Part shown: positions 44,644 to 53,738 of the stretch, in pieces
Position numbering within the stretch: position 1 is the stretch's first letter
Layout: each line of letters begins with the position of its first letter
Assembly: GCF_000373625.1 (NCBI RefSeq)
Contig: NZ_KB891988.1
Location: forward strand, 406,052-470,051
Direction of reading: 5' to 3'
DNA length: 64,000 bases
DNA from: Streptomyces sp. LaPpAH-108
GTDB lineage: Bacteria; Actinomycetota; Actinomycetes; Streptomycetales; Streptomycetaceae
Notes under the pieces: model-generated
Told to the model about the DNA's origin: nothing
Database searches by the model: none
The model's input: only the letters and a program-made list of their open reading frames with translations
Made by a program: the position numbers and the translations under genes

Positions 44644-45063
44644 GTGTCCCACTCCGCCGTCCCCTCCGTGCTGTTCGTCTGCGTGCACAACGCCGGACGC
44701 TCGCAGATGGCCGCCGCTTTCCTCACCCACCTGGCCCAGGGCCGCATCGAGGTCCGCTCCGCCGGGTCCGCCCCCGCCGACACCGTGAACCCGGCCGTCG
44801 TCCAGGCCATGGCCGAGACCGGCATCGACATCTCCGCCGAGATCCCCAAGATCCTCACCCCCGAGGCCGTCCAGCTCTCCGACGTGGTGATCACCATGGG
44901 CTGCGGCGACACCTGCCCCTACTTCCCCGGCAAGCGATACCTCGACTGGCAACTGCCCGACCCGGCGGGCCAGGGGGTGGCGGCCGTCCGCCCGATCCGC
45001 GACGAGATACGGGAACGCGTGCGCGGGCTGATCGAGGAGCTGGGGGGCGAGCACGGGCGCTGA
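44644..45063 (+). CDS. arsC: Arsenate reductase (low-molecular-weight phosphatase type)
   Basis: Encodes 139 residues. The phosphate-binding loop CVHNAGRS (Cys, then Arg six positions on) lies at the N-terminus, and VITMGCGDTCPYFPGKRYLDWQLPDP carries the two redox Cys and the catalytic Asp. It reduces arsenate to arsenite using thioredoxin or mycothiol. GTG 44644 has GAAGGAA upstream; 19 bases follow the aquaporin, so one operon arsR-aqp-arsC. Confidence 0.93.
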   Translation: MSHSAVPSVLFVCVHNAGRSQMAAAFLTHLAQGRIEVRSAGSAPADTVNPAVVQAMAETGIDISAEIPKILTPEAVQLSDVVITMGCGDTCPYFPGKRYLDWQLPDPAGQGVAAVRPIRDEIRERVRGLIEELGGEHGR

Positions 45064-45160
45064 CGGTGTGCTGCGGTGCTGAGAGAGGGACAGCTGTTGC
45101 GGCTCGTTCCTTCGGGTGAGTTGCCCGGAAGCCCGAGTCGGGCGCGGCAGCATGGGGGGT

Positions 45161-45718
45161 ATGGATCTCGAATTTCAGCTGGTGCTGTTGCGGCGGATGG
45201 CCGATCATCATCCCGAGTTGGCGGAGGACGCGCGGTTGCGGCTCGGGGCGTCGTTGATCGAGATGCGGGAGGTCAATCGGCGGTGGCAGGCGATGGCGCG
45301 GTCGAAGAAGTGGCGGTCGGCGGCGGAGCGTTACCGGGTCGTGCTGGGGGCGCCCGAGGTGGTCGAGGCGCGGCAGGTGGGCGGGATGGCGTGCGAGGCG
45401 TGGCAGTGGGGGCTGTCGCTGTGGCCGGATCTGCGGTTCGAGGTGCTGGTGGGGGAGGGCGGGGCCGTGCTCACCGAGTGGCTGGTGCGGCGGCCCGAGG
45501 CGGCCGTTCCGCTGCCGCGCACGCTGGAGGACCTGACCGGCTGGTCGTACACGCTGGACGAGGTCGCCCGGGCCTTCGCGCCCGTGCGGCCCGTGCAGAG
45601 CACCGCGCCGACCCGGCAGGCGCTCGTCTTCACCGCCCCGGACCGGGACGGGACGTCGCACGAGGTCGCCGCGGAGTTCACCTGGGGGCTGCTGCAGCGC
45701 ACGGCCCTGCGGGACTGA
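45161..45718 (+). CDS. Hypothetical protein
   Basis: Encodes 185 residues. No family is recognised. The N-terminus is helical (DLEFQLVLLRRMADHHPELAEDARLRLGASLIEMRE), with an RRWQAMARSKKWRSAAERY segment, and there are no membrane spans. The start could also be the ATG at 45152; a purine run precedes 45161 very closely. It converges with the ATP-grasp gene, six bases apart, and is not part of the arsenic operon. Confidence 0.65.
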   Translation: MDLEFQLVLLRRMADHHPELAEDARLRLGASLIEMREVNRRWQAMARSKKWRSAAERYRVVLGAPEVVEARQVGGMACEAWQWGLSLWPDLRFEVLVGEGGAVLTEWLVRRPEAAVPLPRTLEDLTGWSYTLDEVARAFAPVRPVQSTAPTRQALVFTAPDRDGTSHEVAAEFTWGLLQRTALRD

Positions 45719-45724
45719 CCGCCC

Positions 45725-46597
45725 TCAGGACGCGGCGGCGATGATCTCCCGCGCCACCTCCGGCAGAGAGCCCGGGTGCAGGAACAGGAACAAGTTCGGT
45801 TCCACCAGCTCCAGTTCCATCAGCACGGGCAGCCCGTCCTCGCCGTCCACCAGGTCCACCCGGGCGTAGAGGAGCCGGTCCGGGCCGCCCGGCACCGCCG
45901 CCAACGCCGCCTCCGCCACCGCGAGTTCGGCCTCGCTCGGCTGCCACGGCTCCAGCCCCGGATGCGGGGTGCGCGGCGCGTCGTACGCCGTACCCGGGGT
46001 CAGCACCGCGCCCTTGCGGCTGGCGTGGAGCAGTCGGCCGCCGAAGAACTGGAGGGCGCGCTCGCCGCCGGTGTCCACGGCACGCATGTACGGCTGGACC
46101 ATCGCGGTGAGGTCTTCGGCGTGGAGCCGCGCCAAGTGCCGTACGGCCGTGTCGTGTTCGGCCGGGGTGTAGCGCGCCGCGTAACGGGCGCCCGCACCGG
46201 AGGCGGGCTTGATCACGTACTCGTGCGCGGTGGGGAGGTCGGCCGGGGAGCCGGGGGCGATGTAGCGGGTCGGCACCGTACGGACGCCCGCCGCCGCGAG
46301 ATCGCCCACGTACCGCTTGTCGCAGTTCCAGTGGATCACCTCGGCCGGGTTGAGCAGCCGGGTCGCCGCCTCCACCCGGTCCACCCAGTCCGCGAACTCG
46401 GCGGTGCGCCAGGCGTAGTCCCAGGTCGAGCGGATGACGACGAGGTCGTACGACGCCCAGTCCGCGTCCGGGGCGTCCCAGAACCGGCTCTCCGCGTCGG
46501 CGCCCGCTTCCCTCAACTCCCGCACCAGCTCAGGCAGATCGGCGTCCCGGGCGGGACCGTCGGCGGGGTCGTAGGTGGCGAGGGCGATGCGGGGCAC
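45725..46597 (-). CDS. ATP-grasp domain protein (RimK/DcsG-like)
   Basis: Encodes 290 residues from GTG 46597 (weak AGGACAG site); the longer open frame to 46858 overlaps the divergent MerR-PP2C gene. RIALATYDPADGPARDADLP, DLVVIRSTWDYAWR, NCDKRYVGDLAAAGV, EYVIKPASGAGARYA and LYARVDLVDGEDGLPVLMELELVEPNLFL are the ATP-grasp core, as in glutathione synthetase-like and cycloserine-forming DcsG proteins. It likely joins a carboxylate to an amine; substrates unknown. Confidence 0.82.
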   Translation of the reverse strand: MPRIALATYDPADGPARDADLPELVRELREAGADAESRFWDAPDADWASYDLVVIRSTWDYAWRTAEFADWVDRVEAATRLLNPAEVIHWNCDKRYVGDLAAAGVRTVPTRYIAPGSPADLPTAHEYVIKPASGAGARYAARYTPAEHDTAVRHLARLHAEDLTAMVQPYMRAVDTGGERALQFFGGRLLHASRKGAVLTPGTAYDAPRTPHPGLEPWQPSEAELAVAEAALAAVPGGPDRLLYARVDLVDGEDGLPVLMELELVEPNLFLFLHPGSLPEVAREIIAAAS

Positions 46598-46745
46598 GGC
46601 GGCTGTCCTGTCGTACGGCGATGCGATCAACGGCGAGGCTAGCAACCGCGCGCGAGGTGGGACAGCCTTGTTGACCTTCACCTTCGGGGAAGCCCCAGCA
46701 TCGGTGGGGAAGCGAGGAACACGAGCCCGTGGAGGCGGAGTTCGC

Positions 46746-47837
46746 ATGGAACTGCTGACGATCGGCGCCTTCGCACGGGCGAGCAGGCTGTCGCCCAAGG
46801 CGCTCCGGCTGTACGACGAGCTGGAGTTGCTGCGCCCCGCCCGGGTGGACCCCGGCACCGGCTACCGCTACTACGCCGTCAGCCAGTTGGAGCGCGCCCG
46901 GCTCGTGGCGTGGCTGCGCAGGCTCGGGATGCCGCTGGCCGGGATACGCGCGGTGAGCGCCCTGGAGGGGGCGGACGCGGCGCGGGAGGTGCGGGCGTAC
47001 TGGGCCCGCGTCGAGGCGGAGACGGCCGCGCGGCGGGACCTCGCCGCGTTCCTCGTGGACCAGTTGACCGCCGAGTCCGGAAGGGACCACACCGACATGC
47101 TGGAACTCCGTTACGCCGCCCGCGCCGACCGCGGGCACGTCCGCACCGTCAACCAGGACACCGTGTACGCCGGGCGCCGACTCCTCGCCGTGGCCGACGG
47201 GTTCGGCCCGGCCGGGGCACCCGCGAGCGGCGCCGCCGTCGACGCGCTGCGCTTTCTCGACAAGCCGCAGGAACCGCATGCGGGCAGCGTGCTGAACCTC
47301 CTCGAGGACGCGGTGCGCGGCGCGAGCGAGGCGATAGCGGCCCTCGCAAACGGCATCGACGGCATCGACGGCGCCGACTCCGGTGCCACCCTGACCGCGC
47401 TGCTGTGGACCGGCTCCCGGCTCGCCCTCGTCCACATCGGCGACTCGCGCGCCTATCTCCTGCGCGACGGCGAGCTGTTCCGCGTCACCCACGACCACAG
47501 CGTGGTCCAGTCCCTGCTGGACGAGGGACGGCTCACCCCCGAGGAGGCCGCCGTCCACCCCCAACGCACCCTGCTGCTCAAAGCACTTGGCGGTGCCACC
47601 GTGCCCCTGCCCGATCTGCGGCTCCAGGAGGCGCGGGCCGGGGACCGGTATCTGCTGTGCTCCGACGGGCTGACCGGCGTCGTACCGGACGAGCGGATCG
47701 CGCGGCTTCTTGCCGCCGCGCCCGAACCGGCCGCCGCCGTCGAGATGTTGATCGGCGCGGCGAACGCGGCGGGCGGTCCCGACAACATCGGCTGCGTGGT
47801 CGCGGACGTGGTGCCGGGCGCGGAGCGGGCGGGCTGA
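46746..47837 (+). CDS. MerR HTH fused to PP2C-type phosphatase
   Basis: Encodes 363 residues from ATG 46746, with GGCGGAG 5 nt upstream. Residues 1-75 are a MerR winged helix (TIGAFARASRLSPKALRLYDELELLRP), followed by a helical linker with EAETAARRDLAAFLVDQ. About 118-355 form a PP2C/SpoIIE-like Ser/Thr phosphatase with NQDTVYAGRRLLAVADGFGP, HIGDSRAYLLR, LLCSDGLTGVV and GPDNIGCVV. All the metal-binding Asp residues are present. The fusion links DNA binding and protein dephosphorylation in one chain. Confidence 0.9.
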   Translation: MELLTIGAFARASRLSPKALRLYDELELLRPARVDPGTGYRYYAVSQLERARLVAWLRRLGMPLAGIRAVSALEGADAAREVRAYWARVEAETAARRDLAAFLVDQLTAESGRDHTDMLELRYAARADRGHVRTVNQDTVYAGRRLLAVADGFGPAGAPASGAAVDALRFLDKPQEPHAGSVLNLLEDAVRGASEAIAALANGIDGIDGADSGATLTALLWTGSRLALVHIGDSRAYLLRDGELFRVTHDHSVVQSLLDEGRLTPEEAAVHPQRTLLLKALGGATVPLPDLRLQEARAGDRYLLCSDGLTGVVPDERIARLLAAAPEPAAAVEMLIGAANAAGGPDNIGCVVADVVPGAERAG

Positions 47838-47933
47838 CGGGCGGCCGTACCCGCGAGGGGCCCACCCCGACGGGGCGTCGTCGCAGGTGCCCCGCCCGAC
47901 GGGCTTGTCGTACCGTCCGCTTACGATCCGCAC

Positions 47934-48902
47934 ATGCAGCACACACCCGCCTCTTTCGCGTCCCGGCTGGCGCGCCCCGACTTCGACATCGTGTCGGCCT
48001 ACCCCGAAGCCGCCTGGCTGCGGCAGGTCGCGGCCGTGCGGGACTGGGCCACCGTGCGCGGGTACGTGGACGGGCTGCCGCAGGGGACCAACCGCAGCTT
48101 CGTGGTGAGCGTTCTGGCCGAGGTGCGCGGGAGCGAGGAGTGGATGCGCCAGATCCTCGCCACCGCGCCGGACGATGTGCTCGCGCTCACCGTGCTCGGC
48201 GCCCGCGAGGTGAAGATCGGCTGGGAGATACGCACCGCGGCCTCCGCGAAGCACGTCAGCCGCAAGCAGTTCGAGGGGCTGCACGCCCATCTGCGGTTGG
48301 CCGAGCAGGCGTTGATCCGGGCGACCGCGCTCGACCCGGCGTTCGACGCGGCGTGGGCGGAGCGCCTGACCACCGCGATGGGGCTGCAACTGGGGCAGTC
48401 CGAGGCGCGCCGCCGCTACGACCGGCTGTCCGCCGTCCACCCGCACCACATCACCGGTCAGGCGCGGCTGCTCCAGCAGTTGTGCCCCAAGTGGAGCGGC
48501 AGTTGGGAGGCGGCGCACGCCTTCGCACGCGAGTGCATGACCAACGCGCCCGAGGGCTCGCTGAGCGGCGGCATGGTGGCCGAGGTCCACATGGAGCACT
48601 GGGTCTCGCTGAAGGCGCGCGAGCGGCAGGAGTATCTGCGCCGTCCGGAGGTGCGCGCGGAACTCGTCGAGGCCGCCGAACGCTCCACGCTCAGCCCGCA
48701 CTTCCGGCCCGACTATCAATGGGTCACCGTCCAGGGCTACTTCGCCGCCATGTTCTCCCTGCTCGGTGACCACCCGCGCGCCGCCGCCTGCTTCCGCTCG
48801 CTGAACAACCTCGCCTCCGAGTACCCGTGGGTCGAGCTGGACGGCGTGAACGCCGCGGACTCCTACATCAAGCACCGCAACGCCGCCCTGGCCAAGGGCT
48901 GA
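47934..48902 (+). CDS. Hypothetical protein with TPR-like helices
   Basis: Encodes 322 residues. It is predominantly helical: LRLAEQALIRATALDPAFDAAWAERL and RYDRLSAVHPHHITGQARLLQQLCPKWSG look like TPR-type pairs. No membrane span, signal or catalytic motif is seen. I recognise no named family. It stands alone, with a 96-base gap behind the MerR-PP2C gene and a 72-base gap before the M16 gene. Confidence 0.7.
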   Translation: MQHTPASFASRLARPDFDIVSAYPEAAWLRQVAAVRDWATVRGYVDGLPQGTNRSFVVSVLAEVRGSEEWMRQILATAPDDVLALTVLGAREVKIGWEIRTAASAKHVSRKQFEGLHAHLRLAEQALIRATALDPAFDAAWAERLTTAMGLQLGQSEARRRYDRLSAVHPHHITGQARLLQQLCPKWSGSWEAAHAFARECMTNAPEGSLSGGMVAEVHMEHWVSLKARERQEYLRRPEVRAELVEAAERSTLSPHFRPDYQWVTVQGYFAAMFSLLGDHPRAAACFRSLNNLASEYPWVELDGVNAADSYIKHRNAALAKG

Positions 48903-48974
48903 GCGGTACCCGAAAACCGCGACACCGCGACACCGCGGCACCCCGACGACCGACCAGCCCCAAGAGATCCGGAC

Positions 48975-50714
48975 ATGAACCTCCAGACCCCCCTCCTCCA
49001 CACCGAGGTCGACGGCATACCCACGCTCTTCGCCGCGACCGAGACCCCCGGCCCGCTGCGCGCCGGGCTGGTCTTCCGCGTCGGAGTCGCCGACGAGACG
49101 CTGGCCCGCACCGGGGTGACCCACCTGGTCGAGCACCTGGCCCTGCACCGGCTCGGCGTGAGCGACTACCACTTCAACGGCGAGACCAAGGCGGCGTTCA
49201 CGCACTTCTTCATCGAGGGCGCCGAGCACGAGGTGACGACGTATCTCAGCACCGTCGCCGCCTCCCTGCGCGAACTGCCCATGGAACGCCTGGAGACCGA
49301 GAAGGAGATCCTGCGCACCGAGGAGTCCCGCCGCTCCTCGCCCCAGCTCCCGCTCTGGCGCTACGGCGCACAGGGCTACGGCCTGGCCAGCTATCCCGAG
49401 TGGGGCGTGCGCGACCTCGGCCCGGACGCCGTACGCGACTGGGCGCGGACCTGGTTCACCCGGGGCAACGCCGTGCTGTGGATCGCGGGCGAGCGGATGC
49501 CGGACGGCCTCTCGCTCGGGCTGCCCGAGGGCGAGCGGCGCCCGATGCCCGCCGTCACCTCCGCGCTGCCCGAGACCCCGGCGTACTTCTCCGACGGCAA
49601 GGGCGGCGTGCTGCTCGACGCCGTCGTCACCGACACGGCCGCCGCCCGGCTGTACGCGGGCATCCTGGAGCGCGAACTCACCCGCGCCCTGCGCCAGGAG
49701 GGCGGCTACTCGTACACGGCGGCCACCGACTACCTCCCCCGGCGCGACGGGTACGCGGTCCTGACCGCCTTCGCCGACGCGCTGCCCGCCAAGCAGGACG
49801 CGGTGCTCGGCGGGTTCGTCGACGTGCTCGCCGCCTGCCAGGCGGGCCGGATCGGGCAGAGCGCGCTGGACGCGGTGCGCGGCCGGTACGTGGCGGGGCT
49901 CGCCGCGCCCGACGCGACCGCGCTCCGGCTGCCCGCGCTCGCCGAGGACCTGCTCGCGGGCCGCCCGGTGCTGACCCCGGCGGAGCTGAGCGCCGAGCTG
50001 GCGGACGTGACCACCGAGCAGGTGCACGCGGTCGCCCTGGAGGCCGCGGGGACGGCCCTCATGCAGGTGCCGGGCGCCCTCTCGGCGGACTGGGCCGGAT
50101 ACACGGCGGCGCCCACCACCTCGTCGTCCACCGTGAGCGGGCGGAAGTTCGCCGAACTGGGCGAAGGTAAGGCGACGCTGGTCGTCGGCGCCGACGGCGT
50201 CAGCGTGAAGGGCCCGCACGGCAGCGGCCCCGAGTGCGTGGCGACGGTGCGGTACGCGGATTGCGCCGCGATGCTCGCCTGGCCCGACGGCGGACGGCGG
50301 CTCATCGGCACCGACGGCATGATCGTCGAGGTCGAGCCCTCGCTCCACGGCATCGACGCGGCCACCATGGCGGGCATCGACGTGGCCGTGCCGCGCGCCG
50401 CCGTCGTCTCGCTGCCGCCGAGGCAGCAGGTCCCGAGGCCGCAGAGCCCCGCGACCCCGTCGGCTTCCGGCCCCGGCGGACGCGCGGGACGCCCCGCGCC
50501 GACCCGGCGCACCGCGCTCCAGACCGTCGTCCTCATCCTCTTCGGCCTCTTCGGCGGTCTCTCGGCGCTGGTCGCCCTGCTGTTCACGGCCTTCGGCTAC
50601 GACGCGGAGTTCGGGTTCACCGACTGGCTGATCACGATCATCGTGATGTGGGGCTTCACGGCGCTGGTGTCCTGGCCCGCGGTGCGGGTGCTGCGGCGGA
50701 CCCGGCGGGTCTGA
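48975..50714 (+). CDS. M16-like zinc peptidase with C-terminal membrane segments
   Basis: Encodes 579 residues. HLVEH (HxxEH, about residue 51) and the downstream ETEKEILRTEES helix with the third zinc ligand fit the inverted zinc-binding site of M16 (pitrilysin) peptidases. A second half-domain lies around 210-330 (EGGYSYTAATDYLPRRDGY). The last ~70 residues contain two hydrophobic segments (VVLILFGLFGGLSALVALLF; WLITIIVMWGFTALVSW), so the protein is membrane-anchored, unusual for the family. ATG 48975 has AAGAGA upstream. Substrate unknown. Confidence 0.75.
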   Translation: MNLQTPLLHTEVDGIPTLFAATETPGPLRAGLVFRVGVADETLARTGVTHLVEHLALHRLGVSDYHFNGETKAAFTHFFIEGAEHEVTTYLSTVAASLRELPMERLETEKEILRTEESRRSSPQLPLWRYGAQGYGLASYPEWGVRDLGPDAVRDWARTWFTRGNAVLWIAGERMPDGLSLGLPEGERRPMPAVTSALPETPAYFSDGKGGVLLDAVVTDTAAARLYAGILERELTRALRQEGGYSYTAATDYLPRRDGYAVLTAFADALPAKQDAVLGGFVDVLAACQAGRIGQSALDAVRGRYVAGLAAPDATALRLPALAEDLLAGRPVLTPAELSAELADVTTEQVHAVALEAAGTALMQVPGALSADWAGYTAAPTTSSSTVSGRKFAELGEGKATLVVGADGVSVKGPHGSGPECVATVRYADCAAMLAWPDGGRRLIGTDGMIVEVEPSLHGIDAATMAGIDVAVPRAAVVSLPPRQQVPRPQSPATPSASGPGGRAGRPAPTRRTALQTVVLILFGLFGGLSALVALLFTAFGYDAEFGFTDWLITIIVMWGFTALVSWPAVRVLRRTRRV

Positions 50715-50800
50715 GAGGCCCGGCCGGGGTAGGAAGGTGGGGTCGTCCCCCGTGGCGCGTCCCCGTGGCGCGCCCACCCCGCGATGAAGGAGTGCGTGGC

Positions 50801-52249
50801 GTGTCCTCCCTGTTCCCGGCCCTGTCGTCCCCGGCGGCGGAACGCCCCGCCCTCCGCTTCGGCCCGCGATCGCTGACCTACGCCGGACTCGCCGCCGCCT
50901 CCGGCGCTCTCGCCGGGCGGCTGCGGGGTGCGGGGCGGGTCGCCGTGTGGGCCACGCCCGAGCTGGAGACCGCCGTCGCGGTGACCGGCGCGCTGCTCGC
51001 CGGGGTGGCGGCCGTACCGCTCAACCCGAAGTCGGGGGAGCGGGAGCTGGCGCACATCCTGGCCGACAGCGCGCCGAGCCTGCTCCTCGCGGCACCGGGC
51101 GCCGAACTGCCCGCCTCAGCAGGGGACTTGCCCCTCCTGGAAGTGGACGCGTACGCCACCGGCACCGTCCCCGAGGACACCTACGACGACGAGGACCCGG
51201 CGCTCGTCGTCTACACCTCCGGCACCACCGGACCACCCAAGGGCGCCGTCCTCCCGCGCCGTGCCCTCGCCACCACCCTGGACGCGCTCGCCGACGCCTG
51301 GCAGTGGACCGGGGACGACGTGCTGACCCACGCGCTCCCCCTCTTCCATGTGCACGGACTCGTCCTCGGCGTCCTCGGCCCGCTGCGGCGCGGCGGCGAG
51401 GTCCGGCACCTGGGCAGGTTCGCCCCCGAGGGCGCGGCCCGCGCGCTGGAGTCGGGCGCGACCATGCTGTTCGGGGTGCCGACGATGTACCACCGCCTGG
51501 CCGAGGCGCTGCCCGGCGACCCCGGCCTCGCCAAGGCGCTCGCCGGGGCCCGGCTGCTGGTCTCCGGCTCGGCTGCGCTGCCCGTGCACGACCACGAGCG
51601 GATCGCCGCGGCGACCGGGCGCCGGGTCCTGGAGCGGTACGGCATGACCGAGACCCTGATGAACACCAGTGTCCGCGCGGACGGCGAGGCGCGCCCCGGC
51701 ACCGTGGGCGTGCCGCTGCCCGGGGTGGAGCTGCGCCTGGTGGAGGACGACGGCACGGAGGTCACCGCGCGCGACGGGGAGAGCGTGGGCGAGATCCAGG
51801 TGCGCGGCCCGAACCTGTTCACCGGGTATCTGAACCGGCCCGACGCGACGGCCGCCGCGTTCACGGCCGACGGCTGGTTCCGCACCGGTGACGTGGCGGT
51901 GCGCGAGGCCGACGGTTACGTCCGCATCGTCGGGCGCAAGGCCACCGACCTGATCAAGAGCGGCGGGTACAAGATCGGGGCGGGCGAGATCGAGAACGCG
52001 CTCCTTGAGCTGGACTCCGTACGGGAGGCGGCGGTGACGGGGGAGCCGGACCCGGATCTGGGCGAGCGCGTGGTCGCCTGGGTCGTACCGACCGACCCCG
52101 AAGTGCCGCCCTCCCTTGAGGAGTTGGCGTCGCACGTGGCCGGGCGGCTGGCCCCGAACAAGCGGCCCCGGGTGCTGCGGCTGCTGTCCGCGCTGCCCCG
52201 CAACGACATGGGGAAGGTGATGAAGCGGTCGCTGGGGACGGGTTCCTGA
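50801..52249 (+). CDS. matB: Malonyl-CoA synthetase
   Basis: Encodes 482 residues from GTG 50801 with GAAGGAG 8 nt upstream. AMP-forming acyl-CoA synthetase motifs: YTSGTTGPPKGAV (P-loop), FHVHGLVLGVLGPLRRGG, RYGMTETLMNTS and IVGRKATDLIKSGGYKIGAGEIE with the catalytic Lys near NDMGKVMKR. The opening SLFPALSSPAAERPALRFG and the whole sequence closely follow the S. coelicolor MatB I recall (PDB 3NYQ), which makes malonyl- and methylmalonyl-CoA for polyketides. Encoded upstream of mbl. Confidence 0.9.
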   Translation: MSSLFPALSSPAAERPALRFGPRSLTYAGLAAASGALAGRLRGAGRVAVWATPELETAVAVTGALLAGVAAVPLNPKSGERELAHILADSAPSLLLAAPGAELPASAGDLPLLEVDAYATGTVPEDTYDDEDPALVVYTSGTTGPPKGAVLPRRALATTLDALADAWQWTGDDVLTHALPLFHVHGLVLGVLGPLRRGGEVRHLGRFAPEGAARALESGATMLFGVPTMYHRLAEALPGDPGLAKALAGARLLVSGSAALPVHDHERIAAATGRRVLERYGMTETLMNTSVRADGEARPGTVGVPLPGVELRLVEDDGTEVTARDGESVGEIQVRGPNLFTGYLNRPDATAAAFTADGWFRTGDVAVREADGYVRIVGRKATDLIKSGGYKIGAGEIENALLELDSVREAAVTGEPDPDLGERVVAWVVPTDPEVPPSLEELASHVAGRLAPNKRPRVLRLLSALPRNDMGKVMKRSLGTGS

Positions 52250-52448
52250 ACGCCCGTTCATGGCGACCCGCGGCGTCGTTGTCCTGCACCCCGCCCGGCG
52301 CGTCGCGCGAAACCCCTCGTTCGGCGGCACCCCGCCCGGCCCCCTCCAGAAGGCACCCGGTGCCGCGCCCCCGCAGGATTCCCAGTGGGGGCCCGCCGGA
52401 TGGGGCGGACCTCCATGGCCTGCGCACTCGCACTCGGGAGGAACCGCC

Positions 52449-53486
52449 GTGAACGTCAGCCTGGAGCAGTTGCGCCGCTGCCACTTCGCCGTCGACCTGG
52501 GGGCGGCGCGCACCCGTGTGTATGTGAAGGGCGCGGGGCTCGTCGTGGACCAGCCGTCGGTGGCGGCCGTGAACACCCGGACCGGCGCGCTCATCGCGGT
52601 CGGTGAGTTCGCGGAGCAGATGACCGGCCGGACGCCCTCGTATATCCGGGTCGTACGGCCGGTGTCCGGCGGCACGGTCGTCGACATCGACATGGCCCAG
52701 CGGATGCTGCGGCACCTGATCGGCGACAAGATGCGGCGCGCGCTGCGCCGTAAGCCCCGGCTGCGCGCGGCGGCCTGCACCCCGCACGAGGCCGACCCGC
52801 TGGCCCAGCGGGCGACGATCGAGACGCTGGTCGGGCTCGGCGCGCGGCGCGTGGAGCTGGTGGACACGCTGATCGCCGCCGCCGTCGGGTGCGGGCTGCC
52901 GGTGGAGCGGCCCGAGGCGACCATGATCATGGTGTGCGGGGCGGCGGCCACCCAGGTGGCGGTGCTCTCCCTCGGCTCCATCGTCACCGCCGAGCGCATC
53001 CCGGTGGGCGGCGAGGCGGTGGACCGGGCGATCGTGCAGCACCTGCGGCACGAACACGAACTGCTGCTGCCCAGCCAGTCCGTACGGCCGCTCCAGATCG
53101 CCCTGTCCGACAACGGGCTGACCCCGCAGGGGCCCGCGTCCACCGAGATCCACGGCCGTGACGTGGCGACCGGGCTCGCCCGCAGCGTCCGGGTGGACAC
53201 CGCCGCGATGCGCGACGCGATCCACACCCCGCTGCTCGCGGTGCTCGACGGCATCGGCAAGGTGCTGCGGGAGTGCCCGCCCGACCTGGTGGCGGACCTG
53301 GCCGAGCGGGGCATCATGATGGTCGGCGGCACGGCCCTGCTGCCCGGTCTCGACCAGATGCTCCGCGACGCCACCGGAGTCCCCGTGCACATCGCGGAAC
53401 GCCCGGACGTGTGCGCCGTACAGGGCCTCGGCGCCATGCTGGAGGGGCAGATCGCCCCTCTCGTCCTCAACCCCCTGGCCGCCTGA
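52449..53486 (+). CDS. mbl: MreB-like actin homologue Mbl
   Basis: Encodes 345 residues from GTG 52449 with GGAGG 7 nt upstream; the frame is open to 52260, but that part is Pro/Gly-rich non-coding. Actin-like motifs: AVDLGAARTRVYV (phosphate 1), MVCGAAATQVAVLSLG (phosphate 2) and GIMMVGGTALLPGLDQ. Streptomyces Mbl, together with MreB, supports the spore wall. The sequence is divergent from MreB proper, consistent with Mbl. Confidence 0.86.
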   Translation: MNVSLEQLRRCHFAVDLGAARTRVYVKGAGLVVDQPSVAAVNTRTGALIAVGEFAEQMTGRTPSYIRVVRPVSGGTVVDIDMAQRMLRHLIGDKMRRALRRKPRLRAAACTPHEADPLAQRATIETLVGLGARRVELVDTLIAAAVGCGLPVERPEATMIMVCGAAATQVAVLSLGSIVTAERIPVGGEAVDRAIVQHLRHEHELLLPSQSVRPLQIALSDNGLTPQGPASTEIHGRDVATGLARSVRVDTAAMRDAIHTPLLAVLDGIGKVLRECPPDLVADLAERGIMMVGGTALLPGLDQMLRDATGVPVHIAERPDVCAVQGLGAMLEGQIAPLVLNPLAA

Positions 53487-53492
53487 GGCGGT

Positions 53493-53594
53493 TCAGTACG
53501 GCAGGATGCGCCCCGACGGCGTCCTGCGGTCGATCTCCTGCCCCCGCGGTGCCGCGGGGCGACGGCTCACCCGTACCCGGATACGACGTTCCAT
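53493..53594 (-). CDS. Small basic protein opposite mbl
   Basis: Encodes 33 residues (MERRIRVRVSRRPAAPRG then QEIDRRTPSGRILPY) from ATG 53594 preceded by GGAGGAGG at 4-5 nt, a near-ideal ribosome binding site. It is strongly basic and ends six bases from the mbl stop, converging with it. It is too short for homology by eye; coding rests on the binding site and codon use. Confidence 0.55.
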   Translation of the reverse strand: MERRIRVRVSRRPAAPRGQEIDRRTPSGRILPY

Positions 53595-53738
53595 GACGCC
53601 TCCTCCCGTTGCCGACGCCGAGCGCCGGTAGGGGGACGGTGCCCAGAACGGGGCAGGTTGAAGCGGGTGACTTCGTAACGGATCACGGAATCCGCGCGCG
53701 GACGCCGGTGCCGACGCGCGGCCGGCCCTGCCCGGTCC

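Noticed and set aside
46530..50777. A 1415-residue open frame on the minus strand
   Set aside because: It runs antisense to three well-supported genes (MerR-PP2C, the hypothetical and the M16 peptidase), is Arg/Gly/Ala/Val-rich without motifs, and is explained by high G+C at third positions.
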